Below are positions 20,486 to 32,557 of a stretch of DNA of 64,000 bases, piece after piece. The stretch covers positions 620,001-684,000 of the forward strand of contig NOKP01000009.1 of assembly GCA_002682825.1 (NCBI GenBank), written 5' to 3'. The notes beneath the pieces were generated by a model that saw only the letters and a program-made list of their open reading frames with translations, was not told where the DNA came from and did no database searches. The translations under genes and the position numbers were made by a program. The DNA is from Neonectria sp. B-13. Lineage: Eukaryota; Ascomycota; Sordariomycetes; Hypocreales; Nectriaceae. Every line of letters starts with the position of its first letter. Positions within the stretch are counted from its first letter, which is position 1.

Positions 20486-21499
20486 TTAATCTTTCCGCAC
20501 ACGGATGACCAAACACCCCATTCCTGGAGCTGCACCCCAGTTTTCATGCGCAGCCCTAACGTTCTCCAAGTCCCAGGTTTGCTTGATCGGCACCTTGATC
20601 TGCCCGTCCTTGAGGAGCTTGATCAAGGTGCGAAGATCCGGCAAGAACGTCTTGTCGTCCCGGGAGATCAGGTAGAAGGCGGCAGACTTCTTGGACCAGA
20701 TTGCGAGGTTGCGGGCGTACAGCTTGAGGACCGACGCGATGGCTGATCTCGGCTTCGTCCCGCCCAATGCGTCCAGGTTGGCACCGTATCCTATCAGGAT
20801 GCTCGATTCCTTGCTGCTCAAGATGGAGTATGACTCGTCGTAGCTCTCAAGGCCTAGGGCATCGAAGGCGGCGTGGACACCGCCAATTTGGTTGATCTCG
20901 GCGATCCAGTTCTTGTTGGTGTAAACGTACGGCGTGGCACCAAGCTCCCTGAGGGCGGCATGGTTCCGCTCCGATGCCGTGCCGTACACTGTGGCGCCCT
21001 CTCTCTGGCAGAGGATCATAGTTGCGTAACCAACAGCACCGCTGAGGCCATGGATGAAGACGCGCTGGCCCTTGGACACCTTGGCCACGCGGACGACCAT
21101 CCCGTAGGCTGTGCTCCAATCTAGGACAAGGCCAGTAACCTCGTCGTGGGGGACGCCTTCAGGCACGGGAACTAGGTACTTCTCCGGCACGTTGATGATC
21201 TCCGCGTCGGAGTCGTAGACGGTCAAGGCCGCCACAAGGTCGCCTTTCTTGTAGACGGCGGAACCGGCGCCGTTTTTGCGGACCCGGCCGACGAAGGAAT
21301 AGCCCGGGGTCAGCGGGGCCGGCTTCTGGCTCGGGTACCGGCCTAGCCGCATGTTGATATCGGCGCCCGAGAAGCCGGCGACGATGACGTCGACTTGGAC
21401 CTCGTTGCGTGCCGGTGCGGGGATCTCGGCGGTAACGACCTCGATATTGGAGGCATCGCCGTAGCCGGTGATGACGGCCTTGCGCATAGTGGTGGACAT
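20486..21499 (-). CDS. MDR-type zinc-independent oxidoreductase (quinone oxidoreductase/enoyl reductase-like)
   Basis: A 337-residue single-exon medium-chain dehydrogenase/reductase, expected to use NADPH to reduce a carbonyl or activated double bond. The ATG at 21499 (MSTTMRKAVITGYGD) is the first ATG of the frame. The N-terminal GroES-like part contains VDVIVAGFSGADINMRLGRY with TPGYSFVGRV. The nucleotide-binding part contains GQRVFIHGLSGAVGYATMIL and later GATPYVYTNKNW. The usual catalytic Cys and structural Cys cluster of zinc alcohol dehydrogenases are absent, which favours the quinone reductase/ER branch. It may act alone in detoxification, as no pathway neighbour is visible. Confidence 0.9.
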   Translation of the reverse strand: MSTTMRKAVITGYGDASNIEVVTAEIPAPARNEVQVDVIVAGFSGADINMRLGRYPSQKPAPLTPGYSFVGRVRKNGAGSAVYKKGDLVAALTVYDSDAEIINVPEKYLVPVPEGVPHDEVTGLVLDWSTAYGMVVRVAKVSKGQRVFIHGLSGAVGYATMILCQREGATVYGTASERNHAALRELGATPYVYTNKNWIAEINQIGGVHAAFDALGLESYDESYSILSSKESSILIGYGANLDALGGTKPRSAIASVLKLYARNLAIWSKKSAAFYLISRDDKTFLPDLRTLIKLLKDGQIKVPIKQTWDLENVRAAHENWGAAPGMGCLVIRVRKD

Positions 21500-23258
21500 G
21501 GCGGGAATGGCAATCAAATTATTCGGTAAATGGAATGGGGATTTAATCGTTTGGTGACCTGGTGCGGCTGGGGGTAGTGAAAGCCATTAAATATAATCCT
21601 TCGCAGTGATATTATTGGGCGAACGCTCGTGCCGCCACTAGATTTGTCATCAGAGGCGGGACAGTGACAGACTGCTCGACTCATCTTAAGCTTTCACGAC
21701 ATGACATCTTTGCTCAACCACGGCGGTGATGTCTCCCCGACGCTCCGGAGTAGAGGCCAGAGTCCGGCGAACTTACATAATTTACCGGGGGCGGAACCTA
21801 GTGGCAGGACGTTACGCCGATCCGACACCCTTAGCCCCTTAAGGCTCTAACTAGTTGTCATTCCTCCGTTACAAACTGGATAATTAGACAAGTCTGTGTA
21901 GAGAATTAGTTTCCTCCATCCTCTCCATCTACTTCATTCTACACAAAGTGGCCTTTTGGTTCATCTTAGCCTGTGTCAATTCTTGATGGCCCACTTCGGA
22001 GCCGCTCGTGTCATTTCACTGCACTTTGATTGACATCAGGTTCTTGGCTGTTCGCCCTTTGCTCCAGACGGGACGCCCATATCCCGGAGCAGCAGCTTCA
22101 TGAAGGACACGCCCAAGTTGGTAAAGGGAGCTCGGCGGAATATCATTCAGCTCGGCCCTCGCCAGCATCTGCGCCACGCCGACGCGAAAAGGGAGAGACC
22201 AAGCCTCGCCTGGCTCACGCTCTATCGAGGCCGTCATCATGATTGATACTGACCTAGAATCGACAGCTTGAATATTAGACGAGGAGCTGGTTTTGGTCCT
22301 GCTTCTAGCATTTTTCTTTTAGCGTTGCGTCTTTCTGGACTCTGGAATAATCCCTCGGTCGGATCCTTCCGCGTCATCGGGTTTTCAGGATGATGTTATC
22401 GCGAGACCCACTATAAACCCTCAATCCCCTCCGCTCTAACATCTGAGTCATCGCCAAGGTTGAGCGCCCCTTCCTCTTCGGCTATCCTCCAGCTCAACCT
22501 AACGGGCGAGGAGTGCTCATTCTCGGAGGCGGTAGCTACGTTGAGCTCATGGTTGGCCGTGAAGGCATCGTTGTTGCAAAGTGGCTGACCAGCCCCGGAT
22601 TCTACGCCTTTGTTCTTGTGCACTGCCTTCATCAAACGGCAACAAGCGAACTCCGCCGCCGTGGTCGGAGTCCCGACTTCTGAACCGAATGGAAGCTATT
22701 TGTGTCCTAAGCATGTCAATGACGCGGAGGCAGAAAACTGCTGTGCTAATGTTACTTATACGCGTTTGATTCTGTAGACTCTCCACTACAAGCCGTAAGA
22801 CACTTGTCAGATATAGGCGTCTCGTTCTACTTCATTGTCACTGACTTAAGACATGCACAATAACTTGCCTTAGGGTCTAATAAAGCTGCCATTTTACGCC
22901 CTGCGCTCTGCCATCATGAATGGCGATGCGAGAACATTAGACTAATGGAATACTATACTCCGTCTACCTTTTTCGGCCCCAGCCGATAGGCTTTCAAGAG
23001 TGGCCACTAAAGTTAGAGAGAGGGACTCAGAAAGGTCATGGATTCAGGCTTGACGTATGACATCAATGCAAAGTAAATAGCTGTAGAATTCAACTCAGCA
23101 TGGTTATTGTATCTTCTAGTGCGCACCTCACTGTGTTTTCTACAATATTTCATCAAATGTATTGCTTTTGTCCATCGATAAGGATACGAACTGAGGTATA
23201 GAAAAGCCAGAAATCCGCGACTTCTCCAACTAGACTACCTAGACTTGGTAATCATGAT
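21500..23258. other. Intergenic, unrecognised minus-strand ORFs
   Basis: Minus frames at 22016-22240 (containing LPFRVGVAQMLARAELNDIP) and 22411-22635 (containing ESGAGQPLCNNDAFTANHEL) look more protein-like than chance but belong to no family I can name and do not join clearly. They could be remnants of a decayed gene. No other feature seen. Confidence 0.3.
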
Positions 23259-23687
23259 TTACCAAGACTTGATGTGGGTGACGGGCTTTCCGGTAGTACC
23301 CCAGCACTGACCATTAAACCTCGTATACTTAGCACCGGGGTTGTTATTATCATAAAACTGGACTCCTAGTTATCTTAGTTAGCGGCCGCTGGAAATAAGG
23401 AACATAAGAGAAAAGCATGCACGACTCACTGTAAAACCCATCTACCTCAATAGGCATGGCACTATGCGAGCCTTGAGGAGAAGCAAAGCTCTGCTCGCCC
23501 CAGCCTTGCCCGATATTCTTCTGGCCGATCCAGTTCTGGCAGTTGGTATCCGAATAGCTGTGTCAATTGTGTTAACACTGATGAGAATGCTGGGAACGCT
23601 GGCAGAATGCATCAGGTCTTACTAGTTGATGTGCGTGGCGGCATTGGCGACAGACAGCAGAGCTGAGAGAATGTACGCGGCCTTCAT
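23259..23687 (-). CDS. Small secreted protein (about 99 residues, three exons)
   Basis: A short gene found by reading splice sites. Exons 23623-23687, 23430-23557 and 23259-23365 join in frame (donors GTAAGA and GTGAGT, acceptors ACACAG and AACTAG). The ATG at 23687 opens a clear signal peptide (MKAAYILSALLSVANAATHI). The mature part has only two cysteines, in TNCQNWIGQKNIGQGWGEQS and FNGQCWGTTGKP, suggesting one disulfide, plus several Trp and Gly residues and the ending VTHIKSW. It is probably secreted as a small extracellular or effector-like protein. Function unknown. Confidence is good because the signal peptide, phases and stop agree, but the family is not recognised. Confidence 0.7.
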
Positions 23688-24386
23688 TTTGGTGTTGGGT
23701 AGTTGACAAGTAATTAAAAACTGGAAAAGTTCGTTGGTTGGTGATGTTGATAGTGCTAATGATGATGGCAATTAAGTATGCGAAGAGTAATAAGCTATCA
23801 TATATATACGAAGGAATCTCGTATTCAACAGCACCATCTGTTCCACCATGTATCCGTTAATATTACAGTACATGTTCCTGCCGCACATGGGTATTCTGGC
23901 ACTTTCATCCGCCGACGTCAGTTGGGGCCAAATTTCAAAAGTACTCTTCGTAAGATGGCGGCCGCCCGTGCAGAGCTCAAAAGTTACAAAGCGACAGTCA
24001 TAGATGACGAATCAGTATTCTGTGTCGCGCATTTCCTTTTGAAGAAAATTAGTCCATGGAGCTGAAAGGTGTGGGGTTCATTTGGCGCGACTATCGTGTA
24101 GCAAAAAGAAATTGCTGCTCTAAATAGATTCTTTGTTTTGCATTTTCGCAAAGCGCGTGCATTTGGCCGCTTCGTGTCACGAAATAGTGGGCTTGTCCTC
24201 ACCGCTCGAATCTGACCATACAAATTGAAGCATGAAAGTGATAGACCGCCTAGAGAGATTGCCCGAGTAATCGCCTAGAAATCCGTTTAGCAATGCCCCC
24301 CCGAAAAAAACTTGCTTCAATCTCACCCCTATGTACTGCTCATGTTTGCAGCCTTCCTACTTTTCTCGAGCCAGTAGGATTAGCCA
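23688..24386. other. Intergenic between divergent genes
   Basis: Shared upstream region of the small secreted protein (minus) and the DUF3431 gene (plus). The plus ORF at 23778-24065 has no recognised domain. No clear promoter motif defined. Confidence 0.4.
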
Positions 24387-25430
24387 ATGATGAGACTGGG
24401 CAGAGCATTTGCGTCTCTGGGCATTTGTTTGGCTCTCTTGGCATGTTTCTTGCTACTCAAGCAGAATTTTGGGTTGACGAAAAGAGACATCTTACTCGCC
24501 TACGCATCATCATGTTTTGACACCCTCACGCCAAACTCGGCCAAGCTCAGCCTTGCTCCCAGGTCAAGCTCCGTCACAGTTATTGTTGCAGCTGTATCAA
24601 GCGACGACCCGGCTCAATTACAGCGGGAGTCTGGGCTTCGGACGGGCGACTCGCAAATCGTCTACGTCGCTGACCAACCATCCTCTCAAAATGGTGTCGG
24701 TCTGCCTCAGAATAAGGGCAATGAAGCCATGGTGTACTTGACATACTTGATCGATCACTACAACGACCTTCCCGAAGTCATGCTTTTCATGCATGGCCAT
24801 CGCACAGCATGGCATAACAATGCCCTCCTCCGCCGCAGCTCACCTCTCACAGTGAACAAGCTGCGACCTGAGGTTGTCTTACAGCGCGGCTTCGTCAGCC
24901 TCGCCTGCGACATGGCCTTGCGGAGGACGATTGAACCAATACCCGGTGCTCTTGGACCATCAATACTGGATCTCACGCGGGAGGACTGGGAGGCCGAGAA
25001 CGAAGGCTCAAACCTCCACAGTCAATCGCCCGAGAACTTGTATGGACAATATACTGATCTCTGGCAAGAGGTCTTTCCAGGGCCGCAGCATTATGTTCCA
25101 TTCTCACGGTGGGACTACTTTGCTGGGGGACAGTTTGCTTTGTCCCGCAGCCTTGTCGAGTCAATTCCTCAACATCGCCTACGCTTCCTCCGAGACTGGA
25201 TTATACACACTAGACTTTCAAGCAAATCTGCTGGTGCCGTTTTCGAAACACTCTGGGAGACTATATTTTTGGATGGTCGAGTTACAAATACCTCGTCCTT
25301 TGCCACTGCTGTAGAGTGTTACTGTGATTTGTATGGGCTATGTTTGAGAGACGAGAGACTCCCAATAGAGAGGGTAGAGGTGCTTGTGGAAGCCGCGACG
25401 TTAATGATGGGACACTTGCTCGATAGTTAG
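24387..25430 (+). CDS. DUF3431-family fungal protein, probably membrane-anchored
   Basis: A complete 347-residue single-exon protein of the fungal DUF3431 family (function unknown, possibly a lumenal or extracellular carbohydrate-related protein). An N-terminal hydrophobic segment (FASLGICLALLACFLLL) acts as a signal anchor, suggesting type II topology with the domain in the secretory pathway. Family landmarks include TVIVAAVSSDDPAQL, QNKGNEAMVYLTYLIDHYND, VMLFMHGHRTAWHNN, and YVPFSRWDYFAGGQFALSRS, with a Cys-rich end (ECYCDLYGLCLRDERLP). The MHGHRxxWHN motif is the hallmark. A second ATG directly follows the first. Confidence 0.9.
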   Translation: MMRLGRAFASLGICLALLACFLLLKQNFGLTKRDILLAYASSCFDTLTPNSAKLSLAPRSSSVTVIVAAVSSDDPAQLQRESGLRTGDSQIVYVADQPSSQNGVGLPQNKGNEAMVYLTYLIDHYNDLPEVMLFMHGHRTAWHNNALLRRSSPLTVNKLRPEVVLQRGFVSLACDMALRRTIEPIPGALGPSILDLTREDWEAENEGSNLHSQSPENLYGQYTDLWQEVFPGPQHYVPFSRWDYFAGGQFALSRSLVESIPQHRLRFLRDWIIHTRLSSKSAGAVFETLWETIFLDGRVTNTSSFATAVECYCDLYGLCLRDERLPIERVEVLVEAATLMMGHLLDS

Positions 25431-26425
25431 TGTTGCGGTATAGTAATTCGGCGGCTGGCGACGTAATGCAATCAAGATTGCGATTGCGGGTATAGAAAGG
25501 GGACGATAATCAGTTTAGCTTGTTTATTTTCTACATGTTCCCTCAGTAAAGCAGCCCACTTATATATTGCTCTTAAGATGAACTACCTCGGTTCGAAGAT
25601 ATGACGTCAGTTAGTTCTTAAAGCTTCAATTACGTAGCTCAAGTCGTCGTAATCAGATCACACTGATCACCGATCGTTTCCAATCCATTCTACCAGCCCC
25701 TCACTCCCTCGTGCATATCTCAGCCATGTCCATCCCTGTCCTAGCGCAAATGCTTACGACTCCGATCTCACCACCGTCAAATCAGACCATAGAGCAGAGT
25801 CGTCGCCATGTGTGCTCTAGTTGCGCCAAGTGGTTGTCCTAGGATAACGACTCTAGTGGGACTCAACTTGCCTGCCTTCCATACCTTCTCTAGTCTCAAC
25901 TCTGTATCTGTTGACTAGTGAAGCTTAACGTAATCAGTATTGTCGTAGTCATTGAAATGATGTTGAGAAAAGCGAGACCATATATGCAGGAGGTGAGAAT
26001 ATGGCAGCTTTAATTCGAGGTGGGACATTTGCAATGATTGACTTGCAGAGTAATTAGAATACGTGTCTGATTTAAAAGGTGGTAGTGAATTTGAAACCTG
26101 CTTGGGTTATTGCATTCAAGGGCACTCAGCGTCACCCTTTGTGTATCTAAAAGAACATGATTACCGGCGATCACCTTTGTACATATTGGTGGCGGCTGAC
26201 AGACCTAGGCCCTACGTCAGAGCGAGCGAAGGAAAAGTTGAAGGCGTAAGCTGCTAGCATCAACCAGGGCCAAGGTTGTCGTCTGCGCCCTTCCGCGCTG
26301 CACCTTAGTGTGTCAATCGTCATGCTTCGCATAAAAGAGCGTCCGTCCTACTTCTGTGTCTTACTTCCTTCAGATTAAAGAGGCCTGAATTTTTATCAAC
26401 CCTTTCTCCGCACTAGGAAATTACA
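25431..26425. other. Intergenic
   Basis: No supported gene. Upstream of 26426 is the presumed promoter of the arginase-fold gene. No motif defined. Confidence 0.4.
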
Positions 26426-27385
26426 ATGACAGGCACACGCTCGGTCGCCATTACCTACGTGCCCGCAGATTGCGGCTCTATCATCCCAGGCAAATCCAAA
26501 GCACCTAAAGCCTTCCAAGACGTGGGCATCGCCAACAAGCTACGAGTCGCAGGTCTCCCCTCCGTCTCGGAGCATCATGCACTAGACTCACCCGCAAGAT
26601 ACGCGGCAACAATCTTCGCTCCAGGCAGTGTCCGCAACGAAGACGTCAACATCTCCGTTTGCCAGCGCGTCTATCACACCATCGCACAAACTCTCACTAC
26701 TTCTTCCACCCGACCTCCCTTCCAACTTGTCCTTGGCGGCGAGTGTTGCATGTTGCCGGCCATCCTCTCCGCCTTCTGGAAGTGGGCGGATACGCAGTCC
26801 CCTCCCATGCGTGTAGGCCTCATCTACATTGATGCCGACACTGATCTCACCTCTCCAACCGACTTCGACTCTACCGGGTTCTTTGCAGGGATGAATATGA
26901 CACACCTGATACGGGCCCCTGGCGCACTGCAGAGCATGGAGCAGTTCTCCCGGCCCTCCGGCGAACCCGTCTGCGATGCCACCAACACAGTCCTTTTCGG
27001 CACCAACATGTCCTTATCGGGAAACAAGAATAAACACTTCACGTACCTTTTCGACAACAACTACAAGGTTGTCAGCTCTGCTTCCGTGGCGCGTGAGCCA
27101 GAGCAGCGGGCGAGAGAAGCGTTGAAGTATCTCGAGGACAGCGTTGATGTCATCATGGTGCATTTAGACGTCGACTCCATTGATCCGCAGATGTTTCCGC
27201 TGGCAAACGTACCGAACTTCACCGGAGTCACGTTTGAGAAAATGATGCGGGCGCTGAAGGTGCTTCTAGGCAATAATAAGGTCGGAGGACTGACGATTGC
27301 GGAGGTTAACCCGGATCACGATCCCGGCTTGGAGATGGTCGAGAGGCTGGTGGACCAAATTGTAGAGATGTTGGCGGCGAGATGA
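26426..27385 (+). CDS. Arginase/ureohydrolase-fold protein with substituted metal ligands
   Basis: A 319-residue intron-free protein of the arginase/agmatinase/formimidoylglutamase superfamily. The fold landmarks are all present in order: QLVLGGECCMLPAILSAFW, VGLIYIDADTDLTSPTDFDS, VIMVHLDVDSIDPQMFPLAN and GGLTIAEVNPDHDPG. In true arginases the GGDHS and DAHxD motifs supply two manganese-binding histidines. Here they read GGECC and DADTD, so His is replaced by Cys and Asp, while DVDSIDP keeps its aspartates and the EVNP Glu is kept. This points to a different metal, altered chemistry or a non-catalytic role. The ordinary arginase of urea formation is unlikely to be this gene. Confidence 0.88.
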   Translation: MTGTRSVAITYVPADCGSIIPGKSKAPKAFQDVGIANKLRVAGLPSVSEHHALDSPARYAATIFAPGSVRNEDVNISVCQRVYHTIAQTLTTSSTRPPFQLVLGGECCMLPAILSAFWKWADTQSPPMRVGLIYIDADTDLTSPTDFDSTGFFAGMNMTHLIRAPGALQSMEQFSRPSGEPVCDATNTVLFGTNMSLSGNKNKHFTYLFDNNYKVVSSASVAREPEQRAREALKYLEDSVDVIMVHLDVDSIDPQMFPLANVPNFTGVTFEKMMRALKVLLGNNKVGGLTIAEVNPDHDPGLEMVERLVDQIVEMLAAR

Positions 27386-29138
27386 ATGGCTGAAAGGGGA
27401 GTGAAGCTGTGGACTACTTATAGAAGAAGTCTTTGAATACTCTTCTCCTGAAACTTCCATGAAAGCGATGCATACCGGAAGTGACTCAGTGTATCAAAGT
27501 TCATGTAAGTAGAAGCATCTGCAACTGGTAAAAAGTCTTCGTCGACGTTTCGGGAAGCAAGGGACATCAAGCGTTCCAAGCTCGACAAAACAAATGTAAC
27601 CAGGTGTAGGAATATAACCAATGTAAGTATAGAGGATATTGATGATCCTCAGTCAGTGTCTCCATGTGATGTTACAAGCACAAATATGAAGGAACATAGC
27701 TCGGCTTTCTCTGTTTACTTGATTCCTCTATGCATCGTCTTCTCTGCCGCTGGACTGTTAAACACTGTCCTCGCTGGCTGAAACCCCATGGTTTCCATTT
27801 GCTTTAGGCTTTTGCTAGGTTCGACATCACTTTAGTCTCGTAAGCGGATGAGTCGCCACGTATAAGCCAGTACCTTAACATTATTGGCAATCACAATACG
27901 TTGGCCAGTCATATCCGATGACTTTCTCAAGCCAAGAAATTCAATTGATGACAGCCAATATTTCTCCGTCAAAAAGTACCTCTAGCCATACGGCTGATCA
28001 GGTTCTGCGAAAGCAGCTGGAGATATATCCGACGCCATATTTCCCCCTGATAAACGTCACATCCGGATAATTGGAAGCTCGGGGCGAGCGTTCAAGGCAG
28101 ATTAAGTGACGTATGGCATGTTGGATAATGTAACGTGATCTACAGGCTCACCACTGAATCCAAAACCCTGCGTGTTTATTTCACGGCTAAATGGAACAAT
28201 GTTTGCCCACCCACTTAACCTCCCCCGCAGATCTCCGCCCAAGTTTCCCATCCCCCAGCCGAGGCCTGGGATACTGACTACTGTACCTAGCAGTGAACTC
28301 ATAGCTTTAAGAAACTTTAAGTGACGCGATGAAGATTTAGTTGCTGATCCTTACTGGAGTTAATATGAGGAGGGAGATATGTTCGCTGTACAATAATCCT
28401 TCATGTTTTGGTCGGAATCTCGGGCCGCGGACGCTCCAAACAAGGATGCTCGGCCCCAAAAGACCCCAGAATTAAGATGCAGCCGGCACTTAGCCAAGAC
28501 CTTCAAACTGCTCATAGCTCCGCAAATCTTGGTATGTTGCCGTCCTATTTACTTGGTTCGACCACCAAGATAAGCATCAACGGACTCGGTTTCCTAAGCG
28601 GCACACGGTACGGTACTCTTGTCTGTCTTCTCATTTATCCATAAATTCGCAACACCCAGAAGTCCGCCGATCCCTGTATTACAAGTCCACTGCGGGACTG
28701 TGCTTGCATTCCCCGCAACTTAAGTTTCGTGCTTGTCCGTGGGCCGGTGGAATTCAATGTGAGAACCGGTGCTTGAGCCTAATAAGGAGCTTGCGGGGTT
28801 CGATACGACGTTGAACTACCCGCTTTGCGTATTTGAATCAGCTTTCTGGGTCAGTCGACTGGCACTGGAACCACAAATGGCGTTATGCCGATGCTCATTT
28901 GAGGGGCCAGTGGAGTATCCGTCGCTAGGCCTAGCTAATTATGCCGTTGGGCACACGGCTATCTTGTCCTCGGCATGGATAAATAGAGAGTCTTCCTGCT
29001 CTTAGAATGTGTCGCCATGCTCTAGAACTAGCCAATACATCCTGTTCCTCTTCAGATTAGGAACGTGTCGAGGCACTCTAACGGCTCTCGCCTCACTGAC
29101 GAAGCCCCAATCATCTCCGAGACGCGATCGTCGTCAAC
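27386..29138. other. Intergenic
   Basis: About 1.75 kb with only short, unsupported ORFs. The last few hundred bases are the presumed promoter of the GH115 gene. I did not see a GGCTAA-type XlnR site there. Confidence 0.4.
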
Positions 29139-32100
29139 ATGAGGATCTTCAAGTTGTCCTGGGTAGGTCTCTTGGGCTTGGCGTCTGTCGTCGATGCTCT
29201 TGGGCAGAAACGCATTATTTCCTTCGACAGTTCACAGGATGCCTTCCAAATAGTTGGAGGAGATATTCGCACGGGACAGATACGGGTATCTGAAGACGAA
29301 TACTGGGGCGTGATCCGTGCCGCGGGTGATCTTGCGGCCGATTTTGGTCGTGTCACCGGCACCAACTTTACTCTCAGCAACGGAGAGACGGACGCTTTTC
29401 CAGCCAAATATTCCTTCAGGCCCGTGGATGTCAGCAACAACACAAAGGTAAGCGTGGATTTGTTGCCCTTTAAACAGCCGAATTCCATTATCTAAACAAG
29501 CTCAGTACCAACGCCTAGGCGAAGAATCCTTCTCGGGCCCTACGTATTCGGATCCCGTCGCAGCCAATATCGCCATCATCGCTGGCACAATCGGTCACTC
29601 CCAGGTTATTGACCAGCTCATTGAAGATGGCCTCATTGACGTCAGCGATATTGAAGGTGAATGGGAGGCTTTCATAAGTCAACTGGTTGAAGACCCTCTC
29701 GAGGGCACGCCTCGGGCTTTGGTCATCGCCGGAAATGATCCTAGAGGTACTATATACGGCCTCTATGATATCAGCGAGCAGATTGGGGTCAGTCCTTGGT
29801 ATTGGTGGGCTGATGTTCCTGTCCACACAAGGCAGGATATCTACGTCCTGGCAAACCCCAAGGTGCAGCAGTCACCATCAGTCAAGTATCGGGGCATCTT
29901 TTTGAACGATGAGCAGCCTGGTCTATCAAGTTGGGTTGGGTAAGCCGTCCATGTATTCAGTTGTTGAGTTAGCACTGACTCAGACGCAACAGGTCTAGGT
30001 GGGAGGATACCTGGAATGACGCCGCGCCCTACAATCATCATTTCTACGCCCTCGTCTCGGAGTTATTATTGCGCCTCCGCGCCAACTACATATGGCCAAC
30101 GCTCTGGGGTAGCATTGTATATGTAGACGACCCCATCAACCAACCTCTTTTCGACGCCTACGAGATAGTCCTCGGTGGTTCACATACCGAGCCCATGATG
30201 CGTGCGCAGAACGAATTCCGGACTTTCTACCAGGGCGAGTGGCAGTACAACCTAAACAACGAGACGATTAACGACTACTTTCGCTACGGAGTTGAGCGCG
30301 CGAAGCCATACGCCCGAAACAGCTTGTGGACCATGGCCATGCGTGGCACAGGGGACACGGCCATCGAGGGTGATTTAGGAATTGATGCCATCCTCCAGAT
30401 GCTGGAGACTTTGGTCGTCAACCAAAGAACCATCATCGAGGAAGGTCTTGGCATTGATAACGCCTCAGAAGTCCCCTCTCTCTGGTGTCTCTACAAAGAA
30501 GTCCAGTCGTACCAAGAACGCGGTCTCGTCGTCCCCGAGGACATCACACTCCTTTGGGCCGACGACAACTGGGGAAACATCCGCCGCCTCCCTCTCGCCA
30601 ATGAGACAGATCGTTCTGGGGGCGCCGGTGTTTACTACCACTTCGACTTCGTTGGTGACCCCAGAGACTATAAGTGGATCAATACCATCCAGCTCCAGAA
30701 GACGGCGGAACAGATGAGTCTCGCGTATCAACGCAATGCTCGTCGCATCTGGATAGTCAACGTCGGCGATCTCAAACCCTACGAGCTTCCCATCAGTCAG
30801 TTTTTGGATCTCGCATACGATATAGACCGCTGGGGCATTGATGGCACTACCGATTGGATCCAAGCCTGGGCAGAACGTGAGTTTGGGGATGAGCATGCCC
30901 ACAGTATCACAGACATCATAACCCGGTACGGCATGTACGCAGCGCGCCGCAAGTTTGAACTCCTTGAGCCTCACGTCTACTCTGTCATCAACTACTTTGA
31001 GGCTGAAGCTATCCTTCAACAGTGGGCCGCCTTGAGGGAAGACACTCAAGCTGTGTATGACGCTCTAGATGAGAAGTACCAAGCTGCATTCTTCGAGATG
31101 CTGCTTCATCCGGTTTTGGGCGGTGAGATTGTCAACAAGATCCAGATAAACGGTGCCAGGAATCATCTCTATGCGGGGCAAAAGCGCAACTCGGCCAATG
31201 CAGTTATCTACGAGTCTGTGGATCTCATGTATAAAGACTCCAATCTCACTCAACGATGGAACGAGCTGCTTGAAGGGAAATGGGCTCACATGCTTGACCG
31301 TAAGTGTTCACTATCACTGCGGCCCATGCCAAAACTGACAAAACAGAAACTCATTTGGGATACGATGGCTACTGGCAGCAGCCGATGCGAAATTCCCTGC
31401 CCGATCTTCGATTTGTTCAGGATGTCTTCCCATCACTTGGAGGCCAGTACGGCATCGGGATCGAGGGCTCCAATGCCAGTGTCCAAGGTGATAGCCAGTG
31501 GCACTCCCTCTCCTCGAACGACTTGTATCTTCCTCCGTTGGACCCATTGGGGGCCAGGTCCCGCTATATCGACGTTTTTCACCGGGGTCCGAAGCAATGC
31601 AATTGGTTTGCTTCGCCCTGGGAGTCATTTGTGAGGCTCTCGCAGTACAACGGAACTGTCGGCGGCGACAACGGAACTGACAGCCGTATCTACGTCACGG
31701 TTGACTGGGAGAATGCGCCCACGGCTCCTAATACGACCGAGGTTTATGTCAACTTTACGAGTGACTGTCGCGGCTTCGAGCGCTACGCTGGTAACGCACC
31801 TCGTGTTGTCGCAACGGTAATTCATCGCGAGGTGCCGGACAACTTCACTGAAGGCTTTGTTGAGTCAGATGGCCACGTCTCTATTGAAGCGCCGCATTAT
31901 CAGAGTATCGTCAAAGGTAGATCTGATACTGTCTCCAGTGTCAGCGCCCTCTCTTCGGACAAAAGTTCGGCCAACAGAAGTTCACTTGAGTACCACACTC
32001 TGAGACACTATGGTCGTACTCTCGGTGGTGTTACCCTCTTTCCACTTAACACGGAGAAGCTGGAAGTTGGTGATGGCCCTGCACTGGAATACAATATGTA

Positions 32101-32557
32101 TCTCTTCAGCAATCACTCAGCTGTCAACGTAACACTCTTCATTTCCCCGGCAGCCAACTACCTGGGCGACAACAACCCTCTACAATACGCCATTGTTCTC
32201 TTCCCATCCGGTAGTAAACAACCTACCCCTACCATTGTACAGCCAATTGGCCGCAATGTTGGCAACAACATGCCCGAAGGATGGGGAGTTGCAGTGGCTG
32301 ACTCTGTCTGGGGTCTTCATGGAAACTACACGACGAGTTCCTTTGAAGTGCCAGGCGAGGGTGCGTATACTCTACGTGTGTGGGCATTGCTGCCCAACAT
32401 CGTGGTGCAGAAGATAGTAGTTGATCTGGGCGGTGTGCGAAAATCCTATCTAGGCCCGCCGGAGAGTTTCCTCGTAGGGAGGGACGAGAAGGGGGGGTAC
32501 AACGGGACGTCGTTTCTAAGTACACCAGATATTGTAGGAGGTTTGAGAATCGAATGA
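29139..32557 (+). CDS. Secreted GH115 xylan alpha-1,2-glucuronidase
   Basis: A four-exon gene (29139-29447, 29506-29939, 29993-31299, 31347-32557) giving about 1086 residues. GH115 enzymes remove (4-O-methyl)glucuronic acid from xylan side chains. The start gives a signal peptide (MRIFKLSWVGLLGLASVVDA). Family segments follow: LVIAGNDPRGTIYGLYDISE, SPWYWWADVPVH, KYRGIFLNDEQP, RANYIWPTLWGSIVYVDDP, LGGSHTEPMMRAQNEF, LLWADDNWGNIRRLP, GAGVYYHFDFVGDPRDYKW, and RIWIVNVGDLKPYELP. After the third intron come THLGYDGYWQQP and a C-terminal beta-rich domain typical of the family. The junctions are all in phase (HMLDQ-THLGY across the last intron). Intact and complete. It fits with the GH5 gene in plant cell-wall breakdown. 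Confidence 0.95.
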
